DNA of 64,000 nt from Butyriboletus loyo (GCA_038093515.1 JBBPSI010000001.1:620001-684000), one strand, 5' to 3'; counted from the stretch's first letter, positions 11,268 to 23,847 are shown. Notes: a model not told the origin generated them from the sequence alone. A program made the numbers and translations.

Positions 11268-13380
11268 ATGACGGTCCCCATAACGATCACTGCGGATGAG
11301 GTCAACTGCCTCATACATGCCTATTTTCAAGATTCCGGTAGGCCACCTTGCAATCGCTCTGTCTCCTTGTCTAACTTCAGTTCAGGCTTTCAACACTCCG
11401 CCTTCTCGCTACGAATGGAGGGTCGGTTGGATCACTCCCATCTTATCAAGAAACACATCCCGCGCGGCGAGCTCGTAGAACGTCTCAGCAAGGCACTTTT
11501 GTATGCCGAGGTCGAGGCACACTGGAAAGGCGATTCCTTCGCGAAGAACTGCAAGAGCAGTTTCTCTCTGCTGGAGCGTCATGTGTGCTCCATTGACCCG
11601 GATTCAACGACGTTGCTAGCTCCACAGCAACCCGGAGAATCTAACTCAGCCCTGCTAGCCGCCGAAACTGGCATCAAACGAAAGTCAATTTCACCTTCCA
11701 CAGAGGATGGACGAGCCGAAAAGCGTGCCAGAAAGGAGGTCGAAGACAATCATTCAGCGATGGTTGTCGATGGTACGCCCTTCATGTCTTGACAATTGTA
11801 CTACGATGCAACTTGCATCCGTAGCACCTTCCAGCATTGCTTCGAAGGAAGCGAAACTGTCTGATTTGCAGCAACCAGTCTTAGAGAATCCGATGAAGAA
11901 ACCGAAGATGAAACGTTTGGACGCAGTCAGATTGCTGCAAGCACACAAGGCTGAAGTGAGCTTTGCGCAAGTCAACAATAACTCACTAATGGGGCTTCTA
12001 GGTTTTCGTTGTTGCTTGGAGCCCAACTACGGCGGGACAGCTGGTATCGGGGTATGCACTGAATAAACCAATCGATTCCATCGTTGACTTGACTCCTAAC
12101 ACGTCAGATCACGCGATGCCACAGTCCACTATTGGAACGTTCCGTTCGGCTCACATGAGGGTTCCCCAATCACTCCTCCGCAGCCGACATTAACATTATC
12201 CAACCTTGCTGCCTCTTCCCAAGCCGACTTGACATCCATTGACTGGAGTCCTGATGGTTCACTGGTTGCGATAGGATCATACGACGCAATACTCCGAATC
12301 TGCACTTCTGCCGGTAAAGCGTATCTCAAAGATGACCACCATAAGGTTAGACGAAAGCCACGTTTTCACAGTGGGCTGTACTGACATCTTAAAGGGTCCC
12401 ATTTTCGCTGCCAAGTTCTCTCCTTCAGGACAGTGGATAGCTACCGCGAGCTTGGATAGCACATCATGCGTGTGGGACATCAAAAACAAGAGACTGTATC
12501 GACAATATCGAAATCACGAAGGTAACGTGTTGTTGGGCTCACCAGGAGGAGCTGATCTTATAAGGCGTGTCAGAAGCTTGTTGTCTGGATGTTGACTGGA
12601 TTGACGACTCTACGTTCGCGAGTGGGGGCAGTGATCGTGTGGTTCACATTGTTTCCTTGAATGGAACTAAACCTATCCAAACTTTAAGGTACGTTGGTTG
12701 ACCGAAACACGCGTTACCAAGCTTTACGCTGGAGTAGAGGACACGAAGGGGAATTGAACATGCTCAAATGCAATCCATCACGCACACGCTTGGCTACTTG
12801 TTCGGATGACACGACCGCCCGGATATGGAATATCGAGCCTCTGCACTCGGAAAAGTCGATATCTGCTCACGTTGTTCTCAAGGGCCACAATCGATGTCTG
12901 ACATCCGTTAAGTGGTGTCCGAATACCCAGGCAGGGGAGCACGAACTGGTAGCAACGTAAGCTGGTTGAGCTGGATGTAATGTATATGAGCTCACGCTGT
13001 GACAGGGCGTCGTTCGATTTTACAGCCCGGTTGTGGGATTCGGTGACGGGTGACTGCTTGAAAGTCTTCACGGACCACACCAAGCATGTGTTTGCGCTGT
13101 CATTCAGCCCAGACGGCACTCAGCTGGTGAGTGGCGGCGGGGATGGCTCATTGAACATGTATGATGTCAAGGTAAGTAGAGATCCGGCTTTCGAAGCTTA
13201 TGACAGGGCTGATTGTTGGTGGAGACGCGAGAACGGACTTGGTCTTGGAGTTGCGGAGAGAAGACGGGTATTTTTGAGATTGACTGGAAGAGATGGGGAG
13301 AAAAGAGTTTGATTGCGCTGGCAATGGAGCACAAGGTGGTCGGTGTGGTCGAACCAGCGACGTTGCCTCGGCCATCGTAA
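11268..13380 (+). CDS. LisH-WD40 corepressor subunit, TBL1/TBLR1/Sif2 type
   Basis: Homologue of animal TBL1X/TBLR1 and yeast Sif2, which scaffold histone deacetylase corepressors (SMRT/NCoR or Set3C). The N-terminal LisH motif spans the first intron: DEVNCLIHAYFQDSG joined to FQHSAFSLRMEGRL. A basic linker (KRARKEVED) precedes eight-blade WD40 sequence: FVVAWSPTTA, DLTSIDWSPDGSLVAIGSYD, AAKFSPSGQWIATASLDSTS, DVDWIDDSTFASGGSD, LKCNPSRTRLATCSDDTTA and LSFSPDGTQLVSGGGDGS. The last exon begins TRERTWSW after an intron ending at the AG before ACG, and ends VVEPATLPRPS at TAA 13378-13380. Reading through the final intron gives false stops. It is expected to work with SIN3-like or Hos2-like deacetylase complexes. 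A SIN3 gene is also present in this window at 33.7 kb. Confidence 0.9.
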
Positions 13381-13527
13381 TGACTTTGATTATTTATTTT
13401 CTGTTATGTACTTAGTATTCCTGGATCAAGTAAATAATTCGTGTGAAAACTCATCGTTTCCTAGTCGACTCTCGCCGCGATGACGTCGACACTCTGCCGA
13501 TAATTCTCTTCCTCGACATACACCATC

Positions 13528-14809
13528 ATGTTGTCCCTTGGACTCTCTTGCGCTCTCAAGCCAGCTTTACCCCGCAGCGCACTACAGGCCGCAGTGCGCT
13601 CAAGAGTTCAGCCGTTCTCCACTCGCTTTGGCACATTCAAGAATGTCGTCCAGAAACCCCCTCCGTACAGCCGTTCTCGCACCATGATAACAGACACGCA
13701 GACTGTTACACAGGCCTCCGCACAAGACGTTTGGAAGAAATTCGCAATTACAGCCGTGCGTGCCAATACTATGTACCTCCATCTGATGATTCAAGTGTGT
13801 AGGCCGCCGTGGCAGGCACTGTCGTCGTTGCAGAAGGTTTCTTGAACAGAGACACTCGTGACTCATTGACCGCCGCCGAACAGTCCTATCTCCATGATAG
13901 TTTCAAGTACACTGGGGGTGGCCTTGTTCTTACGGCACTAGCTGCCCGAAGCATGTTCAGGTCTGGGGTTGCTTTCAGAATCATGTCAGCGAATCCATGT
14001 ATGTATTCCCAATTCTGACCCCCTCCGCGTTCTCGTTGTGACCGTACCTTTGCAGGGCTTGTACTCGGTGTGAGTCTCGTCGGGAGCATCGGTTCTATGA
14101 TGGGAGTCTATTACACCCCTCCGGAAAGAACCGTACAGAAGCACCTTTTCTGGCTGGCAAGTCACTGGCATTTGATGACATGTACATAGTAACTAACCCT
14201 CCGTAGGGATTCAATGCGTGTCAAGCAGCAACACTCAGCCCATTGTTTTTCCTTAGTCCAGCCATCTTGTCCCGTGCGGCGCTGTACACGTGCGGCGTCG
14301 TTGGTTCCCTGTCTTACGTCGGCGCTACTGCAAGGTATGTCTCTCTGTTGCTCTCTTGACGTAGCACCCACATATTGGACAGGAATGACAAGTATCTGTA
14401 CATGGGTGGCCCACTTCTCGCTGGAGTGACCGTCGTAGCCCTCTCTTCATTGGCTCCTATGGCCCTCCCACTTGGCATGCGTGGGCTAGCTGTCGCCGAG
14501 TCGATCTCTCTTTACGGCGGTTTAGCTGTGTTTGGTGGATTTGTCCTCTACGAGTGGGTATTTGCCCAACTTCACGCCACACAGTTGTCCCTAACTTCTT
14601 CATTCAAGTACTCAAAAGATTCTGCAACATGCACGTCTGGCAGAAATGGGTGCTATTACTAGGGACCCCATGAAGGAGGCGATTGCTTTGGAGCTTGACA
14701 TGATCAACATCTTGTGAGTGTGATAATGGTCGGATCGAACATACACTGACACTGCCCTAGTGTCCGTCTCGTTCAGATCCTCATGATGCGCTCCAACAAC
14801 AGGAAGTGA
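13528..14809 (+). CDS. Mitochondrial Bax-inhibitor-1 family protein (GHITM/TMBIM5 type)
   Basis: Inner-mitochondrial-membrane member of the BI-1 family. Family members keep cristae structure and act in ion (Ca/H) exchange. The N-terminus from ATG 13528 is basic, Ser-rich and without acids (MLSLGLSCALKPALPRSALQ, then RSRVQPFSTRFG), as expected for a presequence. Membrane segments follow: AVAGTVVVAEGFLN, LVLTALAARSMF, LVLGVSLVGSIGSMMGVYY, ALYTCGVVGSLSYVGAT, LLAGVTVVALSSLAPMALPL and LYGGLAVFGGFVLYDTQKIL. The C-terminal MNIF-like helix is LELDMINIFVRLVQILMM and the protein ends RSNNRK with stop TGA 14807-14809. Five to six introns. FVLYDTQK is the family signature and is built across an intron near 14553-14606. 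Confidence 0.9.
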
Positions 14810-14917
14810 TTTACGTGATCTTAGCTTAGGACGTCTTGAATCGACTTCCGGTAGTCTTTTCATTCGTCCTTGTAGCTTGTTCCCATGTAATTATCATGCT
14901 CAAAATATACAGTATGG

Positions 14918-17434
14918 CTACGAGATCCCTTTGCCAAGGTCTTGTAGGATGCCAACAAAGTTTCCAGGATCAATAATTTCGGTACCACCATAAGCCAGGC
15001 GCTTCCCAGTCTTGGCTGCCCACTCTTCGAGATTCCCATACTCAACGTAACTTGCGCCTCCCATGATAAACACTACACCATCCGTGAATGCCATACGTCG
15101 TGCTCTGCCGGTACTTGATGCACCACTAACTCCCGGTCCACCGCCAGTGCCGGAGACGCCCAATCCTTGGGCATGCCGAGGTGCACGGGGATCCAGGAAC
15201 AAATAATCGTCAGTTTCTTGCAAAGATTGGTTCGATGCAGCCGATGAATCCATCAGTGCCTCTGCGAGCCGCGTCACAGGTAACAGTTTGTTTGCCGGCA
15301 GGAAATTCTTTACCCCTGAAATTAGGTTTTCTAAGCCACCCTCTTTCAGACGGTCGGTAAGCTGGAAATAAACAACTCGTCAACTGGCAAGGAGAGAACA
15401 AAAAAAAACACGAACCTTGTTTCCAAGAGCTGTAAAACCTCTGAATAGTTCCCCTTGACCACCGAGGACTGGCGTAGATGTCCCACCGACGGCGGCGGAG
15501 ATAGTCATACGAGAGATTTCTCTTGTTCGTCGAACATAGTCGAATGCTGCTGTGTCGGCACCTGCACTCTTGAGCTCTTTCTCCAGTTCGGCAATATCAT
15601 CCTTGGAAATTGCATTATCAGGTGAAGAGAGGTAGAACACAAGGACGAGACGGAGCTTGTCCTCAGGTCCAAAAGCTCCGTCAGGCCGAGGGGCACGGAG
15701 CGTCTCTAGAATCGATGACACTGTCTAGCAACTCAGGCTGTAAGACTCCGTCATGAACCATGGCTTGGGACGCTTACTTGTTTACTGACCGCTTCTTCGG
15801 TACTGAACAGTTCATCAAGTCCTCTTTTCTTGATGTGTTCGAGCAGTGCCGTGGCAATATTCATGTGCGTGTCAAGCGTCGCCTTACGAGCAGTGAGTTC
15901 GGGAAGCTGTGTGATAGCGGTCTTCAAGTGTGCTGCATTCGACGAAAGATCGCTGTATGATGTCAACGGCTGCCTTTAAATATTTACCGCGGCACCAACT
16001 CACAGCTGTGAAATATCATTGACATCACTCACACCCGTCGATCGTGTAATTTCTGCGGCGTCTTGCTTATACTTGTTCAACTCGGCGTCAATGTCCTCGG
16101 CAACTTGAGGGAACGGGTTCGCAGCATTTTTTGCCCAGAAAAAGTCCTTTGAATCGAGATCGTATGAACGCTTTTGTGGGCTGGTGACAACGACGCGACT
16201 AAGCTTGATCTCAAGGCAATCTGATACAAGGGCTTGGTATGTCCATCCATGTGAGACCATGGAGACAAGGTCCACATTCCTGTCCAGGATGAGCAGCACT
16301 AAGATCATTAATCAAGATGAGGATGAGAAGAAAAGGTATGAAAAAATCGCACGTGGCCTTTGCAGATTGGACAACCCAGATGAATCCTGTGAGAAGAACG
16401 TGGTCGTTCCATGGGCGCGTGAAGTGGAAAGTAATGCATCTCGAATCTTAACGTCGAGTTTCTTAGCCACCATTTCTGCTGCATTGCCCTTGGGAGCACG
16501 GATAATCGGGACATGTCCTGTGGATCGATTAGATTCCATTGAGCGTTTAGCAGCTGCTGGGAGCGCGTACCCGCGGTCACAACAGCACTGAAGATTCCAT
16601 TAGCGACACGTTCAATCTCATTCTCGATCTGTTGTTCGGTCGACGATGGGGAGTTTAGAAGTTTGTACGAGTAGTGCGGTTTGGGCTGAGATGGACCTGC
16701 TTGGGCGCCCGGAGACGGCAATGGCGATAGCAAGGAGAATAAGGATGGTGAGGGTGCGATAAATGACAGATACTGGTCGACGACCTGATGTAAAGGGCGA
16801 TCAGTGTGAAAGTCGCCTCGCACGGTGAGCAGACCAACCTGCTCCACCAGTTCCCCTGTACCAGAAGCAGCAACCGAAGCAGCGAGCTCCTCAAGAAGAG
16901 CACGAGGTAGTGGCTCGACAAAATTGAGGTGGAAGGATTCGTATAAACACTTGTCAAGGTCCTCCGATATTCGGCGTATGTTTGCCAAGGTTGGTGCGAC
17001 AAAGTAAACGGCGGGAACGTCGGGCAACGGGGGACGCAACGAGTGTAGCTGACTGTGATGGTGTGAGAACAGATAAGAAAGACAAAATCAAGCTGCGTAC
17101 ACGTGTAGAGTCACGCCGGCATCGCGAAGATCCTGGACACGAAGTACTGTTGCCAGGACGTCTTTCGTTTGCTGGTCCAAGACTAGCACTTTCCAGACCA
17201 GAGGGGCAGTGGATGTCGGGGCTTTGACTGCGGGCGCAGCCTTGGGCTGGGTGGAGGTACCAGATGGTGTAGTTGCATCTTGGAGTTGGGAGATACCGAG
17301 GTTGAGGAACGCGAGCAAAGCGTCTGTCTGTACCTGTTGCAAAGTTGTGGGTGCGATGGCCTGACGTATAATGAGCAGGGACGGCGTCGACGGTGGGCCG
17401 AACGACTCACATGCTTGAGTGCAGAGCTGGCCAT
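14918..17434 (-). CDS. SLY1: Sec1/Munc18-family protein SLY1 (ER-Golgi fusion)
   Basis: SM protein that binds the Sed5/syntaxin-5 SNARE in ER-Golgi transport. The start is ATG 17434: MASSALKH, then an intron, then [20 protein letters not shown]. Recognisable blocks are [110 protein letters not shown] and, near the end, [20 protein letters not shown]. The last two-thirds match the SM fold through to [20 protein letters not shown], with the stop at 14918. The linker between domains 1 and 2 is Ala/Pro/Thr rich. At least seven introns. An upstream in-frame reading (to 17495) is excluded because it runs through intron 1. Confidence 0.93.
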
Positions 17435-17820
17435 GCTCGTTGGACGAGTTTGGACTTGAAGCACTCACTGGTGCTGTCTGAAAACGCGATGTCACGTGTA
17501 CATCGGAATATTACTCCTCAACGGCCATGCGCAAGAAGGCCTATCGACGACATAGAGCGCGTCCCGAGACTTTCATGCTTGTTCCTAGATTTTTACCTCA
17601 CCCTGGTTGGTATTCCGGGCATCCTCGATGATTGTTGCAACAGCCATCTGTATCCAACCCCTTACTCGAGTCCAGCAACCAGGTTCTCGCATTCCCGCTT
17701 CTCTAAAGAGAGTCGCATCCGTTTGTGTTTACCTCTACATACCGTTTTCCTTCACTCTTCTACTGGTACGCCTTGTCATGTGTTTACGGAGACCGAGCAA
17801 CCCACCTCTTGGCAGCGCAA

Positions 17821-17964
17821 ATGGGTTGCGTTCAAAGTGCACCCCGTGAGGAATCGCAGCGTATTTCTTCCAAGGTAGGAAAATCATGGCTTTCGAGGCA
17901 ACAGGGAAGGCGAGAGCTCAGGGACGTTGGTAGACGGACAAGGCAACCGGACATTATCTCATGA
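17821..17964 (+). CDS. Candidate small ORF with N-myristoylation/palmitoylation start
   Basis: 47 codons beginning MGCVQSAPREESQRISSK and ending RTRQPDIIS. M-G-C-x-x-S is the consensus for N-myristoylation of Gly2 with palmitoylation of Cys3. It is seen in Galpha subunits, Src-type kinases and small scaffold proteins. The downstream sequence is basic and shows no domain. A GT donor (gtagga) directly after the SSK codons would allow splicing to further exons, so this may be a first exon rather than a whole gene. There is no conservation evidence. The motif could be chance in a 1.5-kb gene-poor stretch. Confidence 0.22.
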   Translation: MGCVQSAPREESQRISSKVGKSWLSRQQGRRELRDVGRRTRQPDIIS

Positions 17965-18913
17965 ATATCAATTCAGGTGTTCAAATTTTGCCGGGGACGA
18001 TACTTGTGTAAATGTGAGCGCTTGCGACGTATCCATGTTTCCTCACATGTAGAGTGACTCGACCCTATGCTACGGAACTCTGCTACCGCAGGCCGTCCGC
18101 AGCAGAACATGGTACTTGTACTATACTTTCGTCACGCTCCGCCACGTGCCAAAGTCTCCTGTTTCGCCAGACTCTTCGAACCAAGACTCAGGGACCGACG
18201 CAGGATGGCAGAAGCACCACTAGTTCAGCGCTGTGTTCATTGTTGTGTGATTACGAATACTACATTCATTCTGACGTCCCCAGCTGCGCCAATGCTCCAC
18301 TCTACCTTGCCGTTCAAGGCACAGACTGATAAATTGATGATACGACACCGGTTCAGTGATTGAAAGCGTGTGAGGTTATGCCATGTCACGACTCATCGAG
18401 TTTCAAATATATTCCCTCGTCCGTGGTGCTCTAACGAGTTGACATTGCGAGCTGATAAAGCGAAGCGAAGATGGCTTTGGTACGGTCATGACATTTTCGG
18501 GTCATGTCTTGAATGCTCGAGACCCAGAAAACGAACGGAACTCTCAGGAGTTCCCAAGCGATCAGTAACTGGACTGTTATATAGACTATTATCAGCCAAT
18601 CAAAAGAATCTCTCACCGGCTGAGCGCTTCAGCTAACACGTGGGTAGTGCTGGGCAGAATTGTCGTTGTATTGGAGCTTTCAACTTCGCCTCAGCGAGGA
18701 CACAGACACACTTCACCAGCCCATGAGGCGCGCTTGACGGAACCACGGGTGTCCAGTTGTCACATCGATGTGCCAGCATGACCGTGCGTGGCCAGAATAC
18801 AGATCAGGTCCGAGTTGGAGGGTTGATCTGCCAGATCCCAGCAACAATGATGCCGGAAGTGACTGGCAGCGGTTGTGCAGGTGGAGCAAGACCAATGGCT
18901 TGGCGGGCACCAC

Positions 18914-18921
18914 CATTTAAA
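18914..18921 (+). promoter_or_regulatory. TATA-like box (atttaaat)
   Basis: A/T-only octamer in otherwise C/T-rich sequence, 70 nt upstream of the ATG at 18992. It is followed by a pyrimidine-rich stretch such as often precedes fungal transcription starts. It is only suggestive. Confidence 0.35.
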
Positions 18922-18991
18922 TTCTCACTCCCTCCCGTTACAGCTCCACTAGACCTCCCTCTGCTCGCTCTCTTCTGTCTAGTATCTCCCG

Positions 18992-19216
18992 ATGTTCTCC
19001 GATTCGCAGCCCGTGCCATCGAAGACTTGCAATGATCCCTTGACATCTTATTCCCAAACACTCCACGACTATACGCTCCGTCTCTGGACAGAGTCTCGGA
19101 GAATAGCAGAAGAAAAGGCACGATCCAAAGCTGCTCTCAAGGAAGAGGTTTCTCACGGACGAAGGGAGATCGACGCCCCTCATTCACCCAAAACATCACA
19201 GTCGAGCCACGCATGA
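18992..19216 (+). CDS. Small hypothetical protein (74 aa)
   Basis: Single-exon ORF, 74 residues: MFSDSQPVPSKTCNDPLTSY, then QTLHDYTLRLWTESRRIAEE and KARSKAALKEEVSHGRREID. The middle is a charged amphipathic helix rich in Arg, Glu, Lys and Ala, likely a short coiled coil. The tail is Ser/His/Pro rich. An atttaaat box lies 70 nt upstream and the presumed 5' leader is C/T rich, which argues for a real promoter. No domain is recognised and the function is unknown. It could be a genuine microprotein or a chance ORF. Confidence 0.45.
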   Translation: MFSDSQPVPSKTCNDPLTSYSQTLHDYTLRLWTESRRIAEEKARSKAALKEEVSHGRREIDAPHSPKTSQSSHA

Positions 19217-20329
19217 ACTACCCAAAGACACCGGTTTCCTACGACTAGCACTTCCTTGGTCGGTATCGTGATACTGCGGTCTTGTAGTCACCAAGTTGGT
19301 TAACGTCCAGCGCATCCAGTGAGCGAAATCTACCATCCGTGTATCTCTACAAATCAGCAAATTCTTGTATTTTACCAATATCATCTCCACTTGATGGCCG
19401 GCTTGGCCTCAGCGTAAATGTCCAGGACGCTGTCATCGCATCGACAGTCCCTGTGCGTCTGCTCTGGCTTATGCATCGATGCTTTGATTTGATGTTTGAC
19501 TCGCGATCTAAATTCTGAGCTCACCATTGTTCTTCCAGCCGTGCGCTTCCCCGACGTCGAACCCGTCGTAACGTCGTTGCGACGGAAAAGGATAAAACAA
19601 GAAATGTTCCTTAGCCCTATCTAACGTTACTGTATTCTCATTGCTTATACTTGACGGTGCAATGTTGCGCACTCGTCTGATTGCTGATGGATTGTCCAGA
19701 TAGTATGCGAAACAAATGGTAACTTGTTTTAATCATTCAGATTGCAGGCCTGTTATGCTTAAAGCCTGTTATGCACCTTGATTACGACGAGAGGATCATG
19801 TTCAGCAGGCAGATGCTTGCATGCCTCTGAGGGAAGTAAAATCATTCATTATTAGTCACACCCAGGTTCTTAATGAACATACTCAGTACCATGATCAATA
19901 TAGTATATCTTGACTTTCTTGTCAGCAACGACTTTATGTATGTATAAAAAGCTAACATAGCCAAGTTTACATATTCCTCTGTGATCGTTGGAAACGGAGA
20001 CTGAACGTAACGTTCAGCACTCGGCACTGTCCTGCTTTGGCTAGTTGCTTTGGTCAAACTAACTTTAATTGAATAGCTCGTGTTGGATGAACAAAGTCAG
20101 ATGGTCACAGGTAAGCAATCACGAGTACTCGGTCGACTGGAAATCCTCCAGTGAAATCCGCTACGACGCCCCAGGAACTCTGTCATGAGCAGCGTTGATG
20201 TAATGCACGAACGTTCGTGACCTAAACCAGCAAGCGTCATCAGATTCGATGCATCGTCCCTTGCCGATACTCGCATAAAAAGGACCCATCAAACGTCGCG
20301 ACGCTCTTTTGTTTGTCCGGCCCAACAAG
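19217..20329. other. Intergenic region without recognised gene
   Basis: About 1.1 kb. Scattered stops on both strands; the longest ORFs are under 90 codons with no motif. The right end contains the promoter of the phosphodiesterase gene. I saw no repeat, RNA gene or mobile-element signature. Confidence 0.5.
20274..20283 (+). promoter_or_regulatory. TATA-like box of the sphingomyelinase-like gene
   Basis: cataaaaagg, 47-56 nt before the ATG at 20330. Spacing and composition fit a core promoter element of a highly expressed or regulated secreted-protein gene. Confidence 0.4.
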
Positions 20330-23300
20330 ATGTTCGTCAGACGCTCAGTGTGGCTCCTTGCAGCTTTCGCTACGTCGCTTGTGAGCGGGCAACAGTCCGT
20401 GTATACCGTGCCTGGTGCTTTCCCCACCTCCTTATACTCCTTGTACTACAACAACCCTACAGCAACCTCAGAGCAACCTCAGCCAGTCATATCGGATCCA
20501 GTTACTGTAAGTCTCATCTGCCAGAGTTGTATGGACATGTTGATCTTTTTCGTGCCATCCCAGCATGAAGTGTTCCCGTACTCGCTTACTGATCCCAACA
20601 CCATTCCCCAAGTAAGACCCCAGCGACTTTCACAAAAGAATTTACCTCTGATCTGCAAGCTAGAATGACACGTCAGATCCTCACCCGCTCCCTCCCATGG
20701 CCAGTTCTTCGAAGCTTTTGGAACAAGCGATCGCACAGGTCAAGTCAATCTCGGTCAACCCAATCTTTGGCACGAATCAATGCGCGCGCTGCCAGGCATC
20801 ACTGGAGGTCGCAAAGTTTCTTGCGTTAAGCGCACCTCACCAAGGACCAAACTTCACTGTCGCACTCTGTGAATACTTCAATTACTCATCGACCTGTGAA
20901 GCGAACTATGGTCCTCTCACCCTCGGACCGATTCTCACGCAGGTCATGTCATATTCCGATGTCGGGGGTTATGACGGACAAGTGAGTGTCTCGCTAAAAT
21001 AATGCATGAATTCAGATTCATATTATTCTCCAGCTTCTCTGTGCCCAATTCCTTGGACTTTGCTCCTACCCAGATACCTTGCCTTTGAATCTCACAGGGT
21101 GGTTTGCCAAGCCAAAGCCAAGTCCACTTCCTGTTCCGAAGCAACCCAGCGGCGAACGCCTGAAAGTGTTGCACGTGTCTGATCTCCATATCGATCCTCG
21201 TAAGCGCTTTTCCCTCCTTTTTGTCGTCGTATCTTGTCGCTTAGTGACTTCAAGGTTTTGCTAATGGGGCGGAGGCAAACTGTACCAGCGGACTCTGTTG
21301 CCGTGAAAATGCTTACAACCGGCAGAGCCCGCAGACACCATTGCTACCAGCACCTCGGTTTGGCTATTTCTTGTGGTGCGTGCTTTACTATCTTGTATGT
21401 GTTGCACTACATCTCGGTGGTCCGTAGCGACTCCCCATATTCATTGATCACTGCCACTCTCGAGGCTATCCCTCCCCTGGCTGGAACGGAGACAACTGGG
21501 TTCGGCTTCACGCTCTTCACCGGAGATTTGCTGGCCCATGATCCCAACATCCAACAATCGAGGTGCGTCGAGCAGTAGCCCTCAGGTGTCCTATTAAGCA
21601 CCTATCACAGGGCCTATATCGAGTATTCAGAGGTAGGGTGGCAAAGGATATTATTCACCGCTCTGAGACGTCTCTAGGTTGTGTTGTTCGATCTCCTCAA
21701 ACGCATGCTTGGGCCAGGTCCGGTATATGCGACACTAGGTAATCACGACAGTTACCCAGCTGATATAGCAGCGCCCTATTCTCTCGGTGGCGAGTTGGGT
21801 CAGCAGTATGGGTGGTATGTAGATTCCACGTCATAAGAGTCTCACCATAATGGCCTGCTTCTAGGTTGTATGATCATGTCACTGCACTTTGGAATTACGA
21901 AGGCTGGTTACCGGAAGATTCAGTCGAGTACTCACGTGCACACTATGCAGCATACATGGTAAAACGAACAGACGGACTGAGGATCATCAGTTTGAATACA
22001 AATTTATGTACGTCTTTGCGAATGGACTTTGTGGTGCGGATACTAGCAGTATATTTCACTCTTAGGGTATCGGTCAGTGCCTTCACCTTCTCATCTATCG
22101 TGTTCTGAGTCATTCATAGGTCAAATTACCTCAATTATATCAACGCTTCGCACCCAGATACCTCCGGGATGATGAGATTCTTGACTGACGAATTGCAAGA
22201 CGCTGAGGATGCTGGCGATCGAGGTACATAAACGGTCAGCCAGGGTACAGTCCATACTGACGGAACGACAGTCTGGATTATCGGTCATGTAGTCAGTGGT
22301 TGGGACGGTTCTAATTCGCTAATGAACCCAACAAATCTATGTACGTGTGCCTGCCAAGGGTCCCGGTCTCGGCTGAAACACTCCGTTTAACAGTCTATCA
22401 AATGTAAATGTTCTTTTTTGTTGTATCCTCTTCACCTTCTTAACGAGGTACACAGTGTCGATCGCTTCTCTCCTCACGTCATCGCGAGTCGGTATAAGAA
22501 CCTCTCACTTGAGTAGCTAGCTAACCCTGCTGCAGATATCTTCTGGGGCCATGCTCATGAGGATCAAGTGTCTGTAAGTCCTTCAGAACCTCCGTCCACT
22601 TCATTTTTGAGCACTGGACATAGATCTTTTACACAAACAATGCCACAGTAATGAATACTGACACTGCGCAAACATTATCTTGGGTATGTTCTTCTTCACT
22701 ACCTCGTTCCAATTTCGCAGACCTTTCCTAGACTGGGCCTTCGGTGACTCCTCTGACAAACTTGAACACCGGTTTCCGCGTTTACGAGGTCGACTCTGCT
22801 GTATGTCCATCACGTTCCTGGAGCAATAGATGCTAATTCCGGATTATTCACAGACCTTTGAAGTTCTTGACGCTTACACGTGAGTTACGTCGCATCTGGT
22901 AGCCACAGAAACAGCTATAACGTTGTTTTGACAGTTATAAAACGGCTGTCAACACCTTCAGTGACCTAGACTCCCAGATTCAATATGGACCCACATTCGA
23001 GCTTGAGTATAATACCAGGGAAACATATAGTGCAAACATCCCCTGGAGCGACAATGACCCGCTGAACGCAACTTGGTGGCAGCTTGTGACTGAGCGTGAG
23101 TCCTTCGGATAAGAGTCTGACCCCAGCTGACCCTCATCATTGCAGAGATGGCTATCAACTCCACGTTGGTCGAGGTATGTGGACACCTTGTTGAATATCG
23201 AGTGAGCACTGTTCCTGACAAGTAGGCCAGATCTTCAACACGTATCAGGGCAAGAGCTCCATTCTTACCCCTCCATGTACCGGAGAATGTGTGACTGCCA

Positions 23301-23377
23301 GAATTTGTTACATCCGCAGTGGATCTGCCAGCATTGCTCAGCAGAACTGTCCGCAAGGACATGGTTCAGTTCAATAG
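20330..23377 (+). CDS. Secreted acid-sphingomyelinase-like phosphodiesterase
   Basis: Calcineurin-like metallophosphoesterase of the acid sphingomyelinase group, which acts on phosphocholine lipids outside the cell or in vacuoles. The start ATG 20330 opens a signal peptide (MFVRRSVWLLAAFATSLVSG). A saposin-B-like N-terminal region has paired cysteines (CARCQASLEVAKFLAL, CEYFNYSSTCEANYG, LCAQFLGLCSYP). The catalytic domain carries the metal-binding motifs VLHVSDLHIDP, FTGDLLAHD, ATLGNHDSYP, WIIGHVVSGWDG and NIFWGHAHEDQ. The Cys-rich C-terminus ends CPQGHGSVQ (stop TAG 23375-23377). There are many introns, including very short exons near 21.6-22.9 kb. N-glycosylation sequons are frequent. All expected metal ligands can be read, so it should be catalytically competent. 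Confidence 0.88.
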
Positions 23378-23847
23378 GTACCTCTGACCTTGGAAACTAC
23401 AATGGAAGATGTTACTCAGTTCTCCGTATCCATTTGAGATCCCCGATTGTCAATGGAGGATGTTGTCTGCCAGAAATTTCAGGGTTGAGCGGATTTTGTA
23501 GTTATATTTTCTGTTCCTGTGCAGCCAGGAAGGGAGAAGTTTAAAAGTCTGCGTTTCGACGGGCCATTGACAACAGAGAATTGACGACCCTTGTCCTGCC
23601 GAGTCAGAGTCCGAGATCAAGCCTTCCTCAATGGATTCGACCATCTGCACTAGACCTCTTCATCTGGGTTGCCAATGGATTCCGATGCCTCCAGAACGGA
23701 CAGACGAACCCCAAGCAAATCAGGCAGCATAGGTCATGAATTCCGACTCACCACGATGGACGATGAAATAAATCGATTACATACGATTCGGATATTTGAC
23801 CGTTGTTACAAGGTTGGAGAACGAACGATGGCTGCCACACTGTCCAT
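23378..23847. other. Intergenic region between convergent genes
   Basis: 470 bp between the phosphodiesterase stop and the RNF10-type gene stop on the other strand. It holds the two 3' UTRs; no gene was recognised. Confidence 0.5.

Larger units (their letters stand above)
17435..18991. other. Gene-poor region
   Basis: About 1.55 kb without a recognised conserved gene. The left part must contain the SLY1 promoter. The only items I would keep are a 47-codon ORF beginning MGCVQS at 17821 (listed separately) and an A/T-rich box at 18914-18921 ahead of the small ORF at 18992. Other ORFs here are short, overlap on both strands and lack recognisable motifs. Confidence 0.5.

Noticed and set aside
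17435..17495. Longer N-terminus for SLY1 starting at 17495
   Set aside because: That reading passes through intron 1; the spliced start at 17434 joins MASSALKH to the conserved region.
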